DNA from: a virus
IMG/VR virus record: IMGVR_UViG_3300047094_001410
Location: 1-30,125 of that record
Direction: 5' to 3' (one strand)
Length of the DNA stretch: 30,125 bases
The translations under genes and the position numbers were made by a program. Below are positions 22,675-28,565 of this stretch, piece by piece (the first letter of the stretch is position 1; every line of letters begins with the position of its first letter). The notes under the pieces were generated by a model. That model did no database searches. It saw nothing but the letters and a program-made list of their open reading frames with translations, and had not been told where the DNA came from.

Positions 22675-22890
22675 ATGGAAATCAACACGCAGTTGGACGC
22701 CCGCCATGCCCGCCGCCTCCGCGCGGAAGACAAGTTCCTCCGCGGCATCGACGGCCGCGAGGCGGTGGCGGAGGGCATGATCGGGGAATTGAATGGCGGT
22801 CGATGCTATGTCTTTCCGGCTGGCGGAAAGTACCGGGAAGGGACACGCAGTCAGTTGATTGCGTTCCTTATTCGGAACCGCTACGCATGA
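22675..22890 (+). CDS. Small early protein, unknown
   Basis: A 71-residue charged protein from ATG 22675, after AAGGAAA at 22662-22668. It starts MEINTQLDARHARRLRAEDKFLRGIDG and ends YREGTRSQLIAFLIRNRYA. No family was recognised. It is helical at both ends with a strand-like GGRCYVFPAGGKY centre. It has a private promoter (P2) with the repeat operator and is followed by a GC hairpin, so it appears to be a separately controlled early gene. A control or host-takeover role is possible but not shown by the sequence. Confidence 0.6.
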   Translation: MEINTQLDARHARRLRAEDKFLRGIDGREAVAEGMIGELNGGRCYVFPAGGKYREGTRSQLIAFLIRNRYA

Positions 22891-22898
22891 CCCGCCCC

Positions 22899-22924
22899 GC
22901 CCGCCGGCGATCGTGCCGGCGGGC
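22899..22924 (+). terminator. GC-rich hairpin, possible terminator
   Basis: GCCCGCCGGC (22899-22908) pairs perfectly with GCCGGCGGGC (22915-22924) around gatcgt. The next bases (ctgccccctt) carry only a short T pair, so termination may be weak or Rho-assisted. It separates the 22675 gene from promoter P3. Confidence 0.5.
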
Positions 22925-22932
22925 CTGCCCCC

Positions 22933-22961
22933 TTGGCGAAACTAACGGGAACGCATAGACT
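22933..22961 (+). promoter_or_regulatory. Early promoter P3 with operator in the spacer
   Basis: TTGGCG (22933-22938), 17 bases, TAGACT (22956-22961). The spacer holds CTAACGGGAACGC (22942-22954). A perfect copy of the element follows 13 bases later. This promoter would serve the gene chain that starts at 23031 and includes the RecT-like gene. Confidence 0.7.
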
Positions 22962-22966
22962 CGCAA

Positions 22967-22979
22967 CTAACGCTAACGC
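22967..22979 (+). promoter_or_regulatory. Second operator copy downstream of P3
   Basis: A perfect CTAACGCTAACGC. No good -10 box follows at the proper distance, so it seems to be a binding site only. It lies 25 bases after the start of the P3 copy, between the P3 -10 box and the first gene, as expected for a two-site repressor. Confidence 0.6.
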
Positions 22980-23030
22980 ACAAGCCCAACGGATGGGCGG
23001 ATCGGTTTCACACTTCAAGGACGAAGACGC

Positions 23031-23252
23031 ATGGACGCGCACAATTCGGAATATCTGGCCGCCGCCAACGGAATGGCGGAAATCTACGGCACGGATGCCG
23101 ACAACCGCCCGCTAGCCGAAGGCATGGCGGTCGTGACGACCGACGGCCCCGGCTGGGTCGAGTGGGTCGACGAAGACCGTGTCGTTGTCTGCACGGAACG
23201 CCGGGCGTGGATTGCCTACCGCCGCTGCGAAGTGCGGAGGGCCGCCACATGA
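23031..23252 (+). CDS. Small early protein, unknown
   Basis: A 73-residue protein from ATG 23031, after AAGGA at 23017-23021. The centre reads LAEGMAVVTTDGPGWVEWVDEDRVVVCTERRAWIAYRRCEVRRA, a run of short strands like a small SH3-like barrel (segment shown for the fold argument). It is the first gene of a chain under P3 and is coupled to the next gene by a four-base ATGA overlap. No family was recognised. Confidence 0.6.
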   Translation: MDAHNSEYLAAANGMAEIYGTDADNRPLAEGMAVVTTDGPGWVEWVDEDRVVVCTERRAWIAYRRCEVRRAAT

Positions 23253-23506
23253 TCTCGCGAGAAAACCGCGAACTGGCGCGGACCATGTGGGCGCGGATGG
23301 TTCCCGTTGGTGAGGTCAGCACCTCCACCGGGGTCAGCGTATCCGCGATCTACAAGCTGGCCCGTCAATACCACTGGCCCCGGCGATGCCGCGGCCGCGA
23401 TGGCTCATTGGAAATGACCAAAGCGGACCCCACGCCGTTGGAGATTGCCGCGGGATGCCTGCGGCTACGGGCGGACCACATGGCGCAGCGGAGGGCAACG
23501 GAATGA
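23249..23506 (+). CDS. Small helix-turn-helix protein
   Basis: An 85-residue protein from ATG 23249, in the stop of the previous gene. ENRELARTMWARMVPVGEVSTSTGVSVSAIYKLARQYHWPRR is a helix-turn-helix like that of resolvases and small terminase-type proteins: helix, turn VPVGEVSTSTGV, recognition helix SVSAIYKLARQY (segments shown to mark the motif). The C-terminal half (PTPLEIAAGCLRLRADHMAQRRATE) is a helix that may mediate dimers. It is a DNA-binding candidate for early control. Its C-terminus overlaps the next gene by four bases. Confidence 0.6.
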   Translation: MISRENRELARTMWARMVPVGEVSTSTGVSVSAIYKLARQYHWPRRCRGRDGSLEMTKADPTPLEIAAGCLRLRADHMAQRRATE

Positions 23507-23721
23507 CGCAAGTAGTGAGCGTGTTCGAAGACGCCAGCGCTGTTCGGCTGGCGGAAGACGTTGACGCGGGGCGGATGACCGCAACTCAAGCGGTCCGCAT
23601 CGCAATGGCTACGGGGCGTATTCAAGGGCTCTACATGAGCGGAAACCAAATCGCACGGGAGGCCGGGATCGTGTGCGACTTCAACAAAACCCGGCGCGGA
23701 GCTAACGGTAACGATGAGTAA
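23503..23721 (+). CDS. Small early protein, unknown
   Basis: A 72-residue protein from ATG 23503 (ATGA overlap). It reads MTQVVSVFEDASAVRLAEDVDAG, then RMTATQAVRIAMATGRIQGLYMSGNQIAREAG. The second part could be a small helix-turn-helix, but it is not convincing. No family was recognised. The last eight bases overlap the RecT-like gene, whose upstream CTAACGGTAACG lies inside this reading frame. Position makes it part of the recombination operon. Confidence 0.5.
   Translation: MTQVVSVFEDASAVRLAEDVDAGRMTATQAVRIAMATGRIQGLYMSGNQIAREAGIVCDFNKTRRGANGNDE
23702..23713 (+). promoter_or_regulatory. Operator-like repeat at the RecT start codon
   Basis: CTAACGGTAACG ends right at the ATG at 23714. It resembles the CTAACGCTAACG element with one change. 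No promoter boxes fit around it. If bound on DNA it would act as a roadblock or extra site; a chance match inside coding sequence is also possible. Confidence 0.35.
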
Positions 23722-24526
23722 CGAACTGACGACGACAAAGGCGGCGGATATGTCGGGGCTGGCGGCATCCGGGGAGCATGCGGTCAAGACGGGCATGCTG
23801 CCGGACCATATCAAAACCGGCTGGCAGTTTGCGGTAATCGCAGCCGCGGGCCACGAAATGGGAATGCAACCCATGCGGGCGATCCGCAGTCTGGCAATGG
23901 TCAAAGGCAAGGTGATCGAAGCGGCGGATAGCCAGTTGGCGCGGTTCAAGACTGCCGGCGGCCGGTCGGAGTTTGAAACACTCGACGACCAGCGCGCGGT
24001 TCTCCATCTGGTGCACCCCAACGGCGACAAGCACACGGAGACGTTTACCCTTGAGGACGCCAAACGGGCGGGCCTGGAGTCGAACGCGAACTACAAAAAG
24101 TTCCCCCGCGCCATGCTCCGCAGTCGGGCGATCACCGCGGGCCTTAAGTCGATCGGCTGGGAAGGCGCCGTCGGGGCATATGACCCGGAGGAACTACCGG
24201 CGGAGGCTGCGGCCCCGGCCTCCGCCCCGATTGAATACCGCCCGCGCGGCGGCAAGCCTCCGAAGACGGTCACGGCGGAGCGGCTGGAGGAACTGGCGAT
24301 AGCACCGAAACCGCCGGCCCCCGCGGGCGGAGACGCGTTCATGGCGGCGCTGGCGGCCGCACAGACGGCGGCAACGCTCGACGAGTGCGACGCGATCCGC
24401 CGCAAGTTGGATGCGACGAAAACGGCGGGCCGCATTACCGCCGAGGAATTCAAGGACGTAGCGGCGGCGCTCCAGGATCGGGCGAACGAACTGATTGTAA
24501 AGACGGAGGGCGCCGTTGATGGCTGA
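23714..24526 (+). CDS. recT: RecT-like single-strand annealing protein
   Basis: A 270-residue protein. The N-terminal two-thirds show the RecT-type pattern: an early helix (AVKTGMLPDHIKTGWQFAVIAAAGHEMGMQPMRAI), a KGKVIEAADSQLARFKTAG segment, strands around HTETFTLEDAKRAGL, then YKKFPRAMLRSRAITAGLKSIGWEGAVGAYDPEEL (segments shown as landmarks). This last block with W/F-P-xx-ML-xx-RA and a late YxxEE is the family signature. RecT/Beta-type proteins anneal complementary single strands during phage recombination and replication. The remaining third is Ala/Pro-rich and then helical. No partner exonuclease was recognised in the window. RusA further downstream would resolve the junctions. Confidence 0.7.
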   Translation: MSNELTTTKAADMSGLAASGEHAVKTGMLPDHIKTGWQFAVIAAAGHEMGMQPMRAIRSLAMVKGKVIEAADSQLARFKTAGGRSEFETLDDQRAVLHLVHPNGDKHTETFTLEDAKRAGLESNANYKKFPRAMLRSRAITAGLKSIGWEGAVGAYDPEELPAEAAAPASAPIEYRPRGGKPPKTVTAERLEELAIAPKPPAPAGGDAFMAALAAAQTAATLDECDAIRRKLDATKTAGRITAEEFKDVAAALQDRANELIVKTEGAVDG

Positions 24527-24707
24527 CGAATTGGAACCCGTAGAGGCGCAGCTATTGGCGTTGGGGTCGTCCCTGGTGGGCACGAATGACCAGGCGCCCC
24601 GGATCGTGGCGGAAGTGTTGGAACATATCGCCGCGTTAAAGCGCCAGATTGGCGACTTACAAAAGCGCGGTGAACGCCGAAAGACCAGGAAGGGGTGCTG
24701 TCAATGA
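24519..24707 (+). CDS. Small helical protein after recT
   Basis: A 62-residue protein from ATG 24519, overlapping the recT end by eight bases. ADELEPVEAQLLALGSSLVGTNDQAPRIVAEVLEHIAALKRQIGDLQKRGERR forms two helices, the second a coiled coil, with a basic tail ending KGCCQ (shown for composition). No family was recognised. The tight overlap on both sides (ATGA into the next gene) argues that it is translated. Confidence 0.5.
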   Translation: MADELEPVEAQLLALGSSLVGTNDQAPRIVAEVLEHIAALKRQIGDLQKRGERRKTRKGCCQ

Positions 24708-24943
24708 ATCCGGTGGAATGGATCACGGAACGAAAAGACCGGTTGCGGGAGTTGGTAAGCCGCGCGTGGGGCTATGACGACGGGGATATCGTGCGAGACA
24801 TTATCGAGTCTTACATAACAACCGCGCCGCAGATTGGACGGTTACACGGAACTATCCGCGAACTAATGGAGCGGCTGGCGAAGTACGAACAGCCGCAGAC
24901 ATACGGCGAGGAAGAACGGTGGCCGAAGTTCACGGGGGACTAA
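24704..24943 (+). CDS. Small helical protein, unknown
   Basis: A 79-residue protein from ATG 24704, eight bases after AAGGGG and in the stop of the previous gene; an in-frame GTG at 24695 is less likely. MNPVEWITERKDRLRELVSRAWGYDDGDIVRDIIESY is helical and acidic/basic mixed, followed by QIGRLHGTIRELMERLAKYEQP (coiled coil). No family was recognised. It ends the gene chain that begins at 23031. Confidence 0.5.
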   Translation: MNPVEWITERKDRLRELVSRAWGYDDGDIVRDIIESYITTAPQIGRLHGTIRELMERLAKYEQPQTYGEEERWPKFTGD

Positions 24944-25086
24944 GGGGTAACACAGACGGCGCACCATCGCCGCAGCGGAAAGGTTGCACCCTCGCCGCAT
25001 TGGTAGCCCCGCCGGAGGTGGCTGGCGACGGCATCGCGTTAATAACACCGGCTGCGAGAGCCAGCATTCTCCTATGTGGTTGGTGA
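24919..25086 (+). CDS. Possible 55-residue ORF in the gap after 24943
   Basis: GTG at 24919 follows GAGGAA with a five-base spacer and opens a 55-residue frame: VAEVHGGLRGNTDGAPSPQ, then RKGCTLAALVAPPEVAGDG and IALITPAARASILLCGW. It overlaps the previous gene by 25 bases. It uses codons rare in this genome (AGG, AGA, ATA, TTA), which argues against it. The same 200 bases also hold inverted repeats (TGGCCC 25097-25102 / GGGCCA 25110-25115, and GCTGGC 25021-25026 / GCCAGC 25060-25065). Otherwise the gap 24944-25152 shows nothing. Confidence 0.25.
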   Translation: MAEVHGGLRGNTDGAPSPQRKGCTLAALVAPPEVAGDGIALITPAARASILLCGW

Positions 25087-25152
25087 TCTCGCCGTCTGGC
25101 CCACGTTACGGGCCACCAATACACGACGGAACGGAAACGGGAGGGATCAAGG

Positions 25153-25509
25153 ATGACACGACCGCATTGGGAAACACCCCCGCCGGAGGAAGCGCTACCG
25201 CTATTTGCGGCGGCGACCCGCGCCCCGGCTCAGGCCCATAGCGAAACGAGCCGGGCCGCGGCGGAATCGCTCGACGGGAAGACGCTCAACGCGCTCCAAC
25301 GGCGGGTGATGGAACTGTTGCGGGCAGTTCCCGGCGGTCTTACCGACGAGGAAATATCGAGCCTATTGGGGATGAATCCAAGCACAGAGCGCCCCCGGCG
25401 GATCGAGTTGGCCCGCCTGGGGCTATTGGTCAAGGTCGGGACGCGGAAGACGGCAAGCGGACGTAGTGCGGACGTTTGGGCAATGGCGCAGAAACATAAC
25501 ACACAGTGA
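25153..25509 (+). CDS. Winged-helix protein
   Basis: A 118-residue protein from ATG 25153, after GGGAGGG at about 25139-25145. The second half is a clear winged helix: LNALQRRVMELLRAVPGGLTDEEISSLLGMNPSTERPRRIELARLGLLVKVGTRKTASGRSADVWAMA, where TDEEISSLLGMNPSTERPRRIEL is the helix-turn-helix and KVGTRKTASGRSADVW the wing (segments shown to mark the fold). The order matches the phage protein type with ARxTDxEIAxxL and GRxxxVWxL endings that is common beside replication genes. It probably binds DNA. It is followed by a strong terminator, so it closes its unit. Confidence 0.7.
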   Translation: MTRPHWETPPPEEALPLFAAATRAPAQAHSETSRAAAESLDGKTLNALQRRVMELLRAVPGGLTDEEISSLLGMNPSTERPRRIELARLGLLVKVGTRKTASGRSADVWAMAQKHNTQ

Positions 25510-25525
25510 GAACACGCCGCGTTTT

Positions 25526-25556
25526 ATCAAACTCGGCGCTATTGTGCCGTTTTGAT
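25526..25556. terminator. Bidirectional intrinsic terminator
   Basis: ATCAAA (25526-25531) pairs with TTTGAT (25551-25556) and CGGCGC (25534-25539) with GTGCCG (25544-25549, one G-T pair) around the loop tatt. A-rich on one side and T-rich on the other, it should stop transcription after the winged-helix gene. Confidence 0.75.
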
Positions 25557-25567
25557 TGTCTCGCGGC

Positions 25568-25592
25568 AAAACCGCCGGCCGTCGCCGGTTTT
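25568..25592. terminator. Second hairpin, A- and T-flanked
   Basis: AAAACCG (25568-25574) pairs exactly with CGGTTTT (25586-25592). It can be read as a bidirectional terminator or as part of a structured RNA. Confidence 0.65.
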
Positions 25593-25600
25593 CTGAATCT

Positions 25601-25623
25601 CGGCATCCGGCCGGGGCCGTTTT
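25601..25623 (+). terminator. Third hairpin with T run
   Basis: CGGC (25601-25604) pairs with GCCG (25616-25619), followed by TTTTGTTT. The stem is short but GC-only. The downstream text CCGTTTTG-TTTCTC-TCCGG resembles the text after the first hairpin (CCGTTTTG-ATTGTCTC-GCGG), as if the unit had been duplicated. Confidence 0.45.
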
Positions 25624-25667
25624 GTTTCTCTCCGGTGCGGCTGGCGGTTTTATAAAAAGGATAGATT

Positions 25668-26774
25668 ATGCAGCGGCTCTTTCCCTCTATCGAAGACTTT
25701 AAAAACGAGCGTCGCGACGAGCGCCGCCAGAGTCGCGCGGCGGTCGATCCCGGCACGGTGCGATCATGGGGAGACCCCGCGGGGCATACAGAAATCGTCG
25801 GCGCCGATATTGGGGGCGGCGTTATGCACCTACACAGGCTTTACGCCGGCGAGGACGTAGAGGGCATTGCGCTGTCGGATGTGCTGGGGACGCTGGCCGG
25901 CGAGAGGCCAGGGACGCTTTTCGTTATCGAAAGCGCTCACCTAGCCGTCGCGCAAACAGAGCAATCGCTATCGCAATCATTCACCGCCGGGCAGTTGCAA
26001 GAGATATACCGGGCGTGCGAGGCCGCCGGCGTGACACTGCGCCTTTTTTCGGAATCGTGTACGCGGAGGGCGCGCGATTGGACCGCGCGGAATGGTCCGG
26101 CGGGATTCGTCGATGCCGAAAAAGGAAGCGACATAAACGACGCGAGGGCGATAGCGTATTACGTCGCAAACGGTAACGGCATTTCGCTAGCGAAACCGCC
26201 AGGGTCGTTCGTAGTAAGCCGCCGGCGGGAGTTTGGGCGAAAGGTCGTCGAGGCCTCTAACGTCGTGTTGAATGCCGCCAGGCGGAGTAGCTACGCGGCC
26301 GACGTTTTCCCGCATATATCCGCATTGGCGGAAAAGCTAGTAGCGGTCGGCGGGCCTTGCGAAAACTTTATCGGTAACACCATCACCGCGTACACGGTGG
26401 CCGCGATGGTGCTGCACCGCGACAACCGCAGATTTACATATCTCGGCAATGCGCCGGGTTGGCGGTTGTGGAAAGAATGCGTCGCGAAAATGAGCCCCTT
26501 CCATCAAAGGGGCGGAATCGGCCGTTCCAATTATTGTTTTTGGCGGTTCCGGTCGTTTTTTGCGTCGTTTGCTAACGGCGAGGGGGTGGCGGTTAAAGAC
26601 GGCCAAAAACTCATAGCGTTCGGCGCTCTTGATAACGAACAAGACGCGGTGCGGCGGGCGGCGTGGAAACAGGCCCGCGATCACCTCAAAGCGGCTTACT
26701 TAGAGGCGGTGAGACTGACGGCGGATAGGCCGGGTTTCGAAATACTGGACGCAAAGGAAGGGGGCGAGGGATGA
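25668..26774 (+). CDS. DEDD RNase H-fold protein resembling IS110/Piv recombinases
   Basis: A 368-residue protein from ATG 25668, after AAAAGGA. Four acidic residues occur in the DEDD order of IS110/Piv recombinases: D47 in VGADIGGG, E88 in LFVIESAH, D155 and D158 in SDINDARAIAYY, the last matching the family motif TDxxDAxxLA. Residues about 184-206 (SRRREFGRKVVEASNVVLNAARR) resemble the linker helix. GNTITAYTVAAMVLHRDNRRF (about 236-256) and the RGGIGRSN segment (281-288) resemble the second domain, which carries the catalytic serine in that family (S287 is a candidate). A RuvC-like resolvase is the main alternative. No IS ends are evident. The preceding non-coding 158 bases are full of hairpins. 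Confidence 0.5.
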   Translation: MQRLFPSIEDFKNERRDERRQSRAAVDPGTVRSWGDPAGHTEIVGADIGGGVMHLHRLYAGEDVEGIALSDVLGTLAGERPGTLFVIESAHLAVAQTEQSLSQSFTAGQLQEIYRACEAAGVTLRLFSESCTRRARDWTARNGPAGFVDAEKGSDINDARAIAYYVANGNGISLAKPPGSFVVSRRREFGRKVVEASNVVLNAARRSSYAADVFPHISALAEKLVAVGGPCENFIGNTITAYTVAAMVLHRDNRRFTYLGNAPGWRLWKECVAKMSPFHQRGGIGRSNYCFWRFRSFFASFANGEGVAVKDGQKLIAFGALDNEQDAVRRAAWKQARDHLKAAYLEAVRLTADRPGFEILDAKEGGEG

Positions 26775-27226
26775 ACGAATACCCTATTTCGCGAAGCAAG
26801 GCAGAAAAGGTTTTTAAAAAATTGTTTGGCAATCAATGGGGCCGGCGGCTTGATACTTTTGAACGGTATTTCGGCGCCGTCGATAGCGGTAAGGATGGAT
26901 GGGCGCATTCTGACCCGCATTTTGAAAACAACGTCCGAATTTGGTTTGGATGCCTGCCGCCACAATCGAAGTTCGTAGCAATATGCCGGCCGGCCCGGCC
27001 GGGGTTTGTTTGGGTAGACGCTGACTATCACGCGACGGCTGTTTTGCATACCGGATCGCTCGTTTTCTACGGGAAGTCGGTCCGCCGTAACACGCTGGAA
27101 GTCGTCGGCGAGTTGGGGTTTGCCCGGTCGCGGTTCGTTAATGAATCGGGGCGGCTGTCTGTTTGCGGGATCGATGCGACGGCGCGGAGAGTATGTCCAA
27201 AGGAAGGGGGCAATCATGGCGGGTGA
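26771..27226 (+). CDS. Unknown protein coupled to the DEDD protein
   Basis: A 151-residue protein from ATG 26771, in the stop codon of the previous gene. It starts MNEYPISRSKAEKVFKKLFGNQWGRRLDTFERYFG and has strand-rich later text (NNVRIWFGCLPPQSKFVAICR, ATAVLHTGSLVFYGKSVRRN). No family was recognised. Its first 150 bases are clearly AT-richer than the flanking replication genes, as in the DEDD gene, so the pair may have arrived together. The last 11 bases overlap the next gene. Confidence 0.5.
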   Translation: MNEYPISRSKAEKVFKKLFGNQWGRRLDTFERYFGAVDSGKDGWAHSDPHFENNVRIWFGCLPPQSKFVAICRPARPGFVWVDADYHATAVLHTGSLVFYGKSVRRNTLEVVGELGFARSRFVNESGRLSVCGIDATARRVCPKEGGNHGG

Positions 27227-28160
27227 ATGGATAAAGATGCGCGCGGGCCTGTTGAACTGTCCAAAGGTGGCGGCGATCGCGCGGGCGGTTGGGGCGGCCG
27301 GCGGCCCGGTCTACTCCGCCCTCCCCCGGCAGTCGTTGCGACTCATGACCATCGGCGGGCTACACGCCGTATGGTCCGCCGTGAACGAACACACCTCCGC
27401 GGGGGTCATGGTCAACGCCCACCCGGAAGACCTGGACGACATAGCCGGTCTGGCGGGGTTCGGGGACGCGCTGGCGGCGGCCGGGTGGTTGGTGGTCGAC
27501 GCCGGCGCCAAAACGCTCACGTTTCCCAACTTCGACCAGTGGAACACTTGCGGCAAGGACGTAACCGCCGCGGAGAGAATGCGAAAACACCGGGCGAAAC
27601 AGGCTGTTACGCGTAACGACCGTAACGTTACGCGTAACGGTTACGCCGACGTTACGGTAGACAAGACAAGACAAGACAAGACAAGAGATGAAATACAACC
27701 GGCTGCGCCGGTAGCTACGACCGAAACGCGGAAGCCGCGTTGCCGGTCGCAGCCGACGGACCCGATCCGGTGGACGCCTGCGGCTGGCTGGGAGGGGATC
27801 ACCGACGAGGACCGGGCCGCATGGAGGACCGCCTACCCCGCCTGTGACATTCCCGGCGAACTGGCCCGCATGGGCGAGTGGCTGCGGGCGAACCCGGCGA
27901 AGGCGCACAAGTCCCGTTGGCGGGCGTTCGTCACCTCGTGGCTCACCCGGTCGCAGGACAAGGGCGGCGGCAAGCCGTCGAACCGCCCCGGGGAGGCGGC
28001 GCCGGCGAAGTCGTGGGCGGAGCGGGCATCGTGGAGGGACGACGCGGGGGCGAACATGACCGAAACCCGCTACAGGGCATGGCGCGAGGCCAACAGGCCC
28101 GCAACACCCTCTGTGGATGCGTTAGCGTTAGCTACACGCCTCCGCGTGGCCGAAACGTGA
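27216..28160 (+). CDS. Replication initiator-like protein
   Basis: A 314-residue protein from ATG 27216, after AAGGAAGGGGG; the longer frame upstream is a shadow of the previous gene. The N-terminal winged-helix domain (GEWIKMRAGLLNCPKVAAIAR ... VNEHTSAGVMVNAHPEDLDDIAGLAGFGDALAAAGWLVVD ... LTFPNFDQWN) is typical of phage replisome organisers that open an origin (segments shown as landmarks). AAERMRKHRAKQA leads to a linker rich in TRN and DKTRQ, followed by a C-terminal domain (WEGITDEDRAAWRTAYPACDIPGELARMGEWLRANPAK) found in such proteins at the helicase-loader-binding end. The linker DNA contains seven GTAAC/GTTAC pentamers, which suggests an origin inside the gene as in lambda O. Confidence 0.75.
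   Translation: MAGEWIKMRAGLLNCPKVAAIARAVGAAGGPVYSALPRQSLRLMTIGGLHAVWSAVNEHTSAGVMVNAHPEDLDDIAGLAGFGDALAAAGWLVVDAGAKTLTFPNFDQWNTCGKDVTAAERMRKHRAKQAVTRNDRNVTRNGYADVTVDKTRQDKTRDEIQPAAPVATTETRKPRCRSQPTDPIRWTPAAGWEGITDEDRAAWRTAYPACDIPGELARMGEWLRANPAKAHKSRWRAFVTSWLTRSQDKGGGKPSNRPGEAAPAKSWAERASWRDDAGANMTETRYRAWREANRPATPSVDALALATRLRVAET
27606..27655. repeat. GTAAC/GTTAC iteron-like cluster
   Basis: Seven GTAAC or GTTAC pentamers lie within 50 bases, with two copies of the perfect palindrome GTTACGCGTAAC (27606-27617, 27627-27638) and one of CGTAACGTTACG (27621-27632). It is inside the linker of the initiator-like gene, as lambda iterons are inside O. Codon bias alone would not give palindromes of this kind. 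Confidence 0.65.
27661..27685 (+). repeat. Five tandem ACAAG units in coding sequence
   Basis: Five exact copies of the pentamer ACAAG, encoding DKTRQDKTR. The unit is not a multiple of three, so gain or loss of one copy would shift the frame of the replication protein; gain of three copies would keep it. Confidence 0.9.
28119..28131 (-). promoter_or_regulatory. Inverted operator copy at the end of the replication gene
   Basis: GCGTTAGCGTTAG on the + strand is the exact reverse complement of CTAACGCTAACGC. Together with the forward copy at 28171 it forms an inverted pair about 40 bases apart. It lies in the last codons of the replication gene (DALALATRLR). Confidence 0.6.
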
Positions 28161-28188
28161 AATCACACCACTAACGCTAACGTAGTCT
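28158..28188 (+). promoter_or_regulatory. Candidate promoter P4 with operator
   Basis: CTAACGCTAACG (28171-28182) is followed at once by TAGTCT (28183-28188), the same relation as in P1 to P3. The -35 box is weak (TGAAAT at 28158-28163 with a 19-base spacer). It would transcribe the gene at 28215. Confidence 0.5.
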
Positions 28189-28214
28189 GAAATCGAACGC
28201 AGGGAGGTTTAACG

Positions 28215-28526
28215 ATGGGTCAGCCCAAATTACCAAGCAAGGCAGAATTGGCGGCCTCCGTCGATGAGGTTTTCGACGGCTCCGGCTGGGTTGCCAAGGA
28301 AGTGTGGATGGAGTCATGGGCGGCGGCTCGTTACCTCCGGCTCATGGTCGAGCCTGCGAACGAAATGGAAGACGGCGCAATCGGGGTGCTTAACCGGGCG
28401 TATGACCTGCGCCGGCAGATGATTGAACGTACTGGAATGTCATGGGTGGTCGTTCTCTACACGACGCCCCTTGCGCCGCGCGATCATCGGCGGATTTTGA
28501 AACGCATGATGAAGCGGTTCGGCTAA
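28215..28526 (+). CDS. Small protein, unknown
   Basis: A 103-residue protein from ATG 28215, after a strong AGGGAGG (28201-28207). The N-terminal half is acidic (KAELAASVDEVFDGSGW), and the rest is helical with a basic end (RDHRRILKRMMKRFG). The segment WVAKEVWMESWAAARYLRLMVEP is rich in Trp. No family was recognised. It has its own promoter (P4) with the shared operator, so it is likely an early control or host-takeover gene rather than a structural one. Confidence 0.6.
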   Translation: MGQPKLPSKAELAASVDEVFDGSGWVAKEVWMESWAAARYLRLMVEPANEMEDGAIGVLNRAYDLRRQMIERTGMSWVVVLYTTPLAPRDHRRILKRMMKRFG

Positions 28527-28529
28527 CGA

Positions 28530-28558
28530 TTCCCGCCGCGCCGGTTTCGGTGTAGTTT
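28530..28558 (+). promoter_or_regulatory. Candidate promoter, second class
   Basis: TTCCCG (28530-28535), 17 bases, TAGTTT (28553-28558). Spacing and the start ATTC-N20-TAG match 29641-29667 and 8899-8925. An ATG lies seven bases after the -10 box, so the transcript may start at the codon. Confidence 0.35.
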
Positions 28559-28565
28559 TCCCCGA

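Noticed and set aside
25668-26774. Complete IS110 insertion sequence
   Set aside because: No family-type ends or target junctions are seen, and the gene is translationally coupled to a non-transposon gene.
27606-27685. CRISPR-like or transposon-end repeat
   Set aside because: The repeats are 5-12 bases, lie inside a coding sequence and have no spacer pattern.
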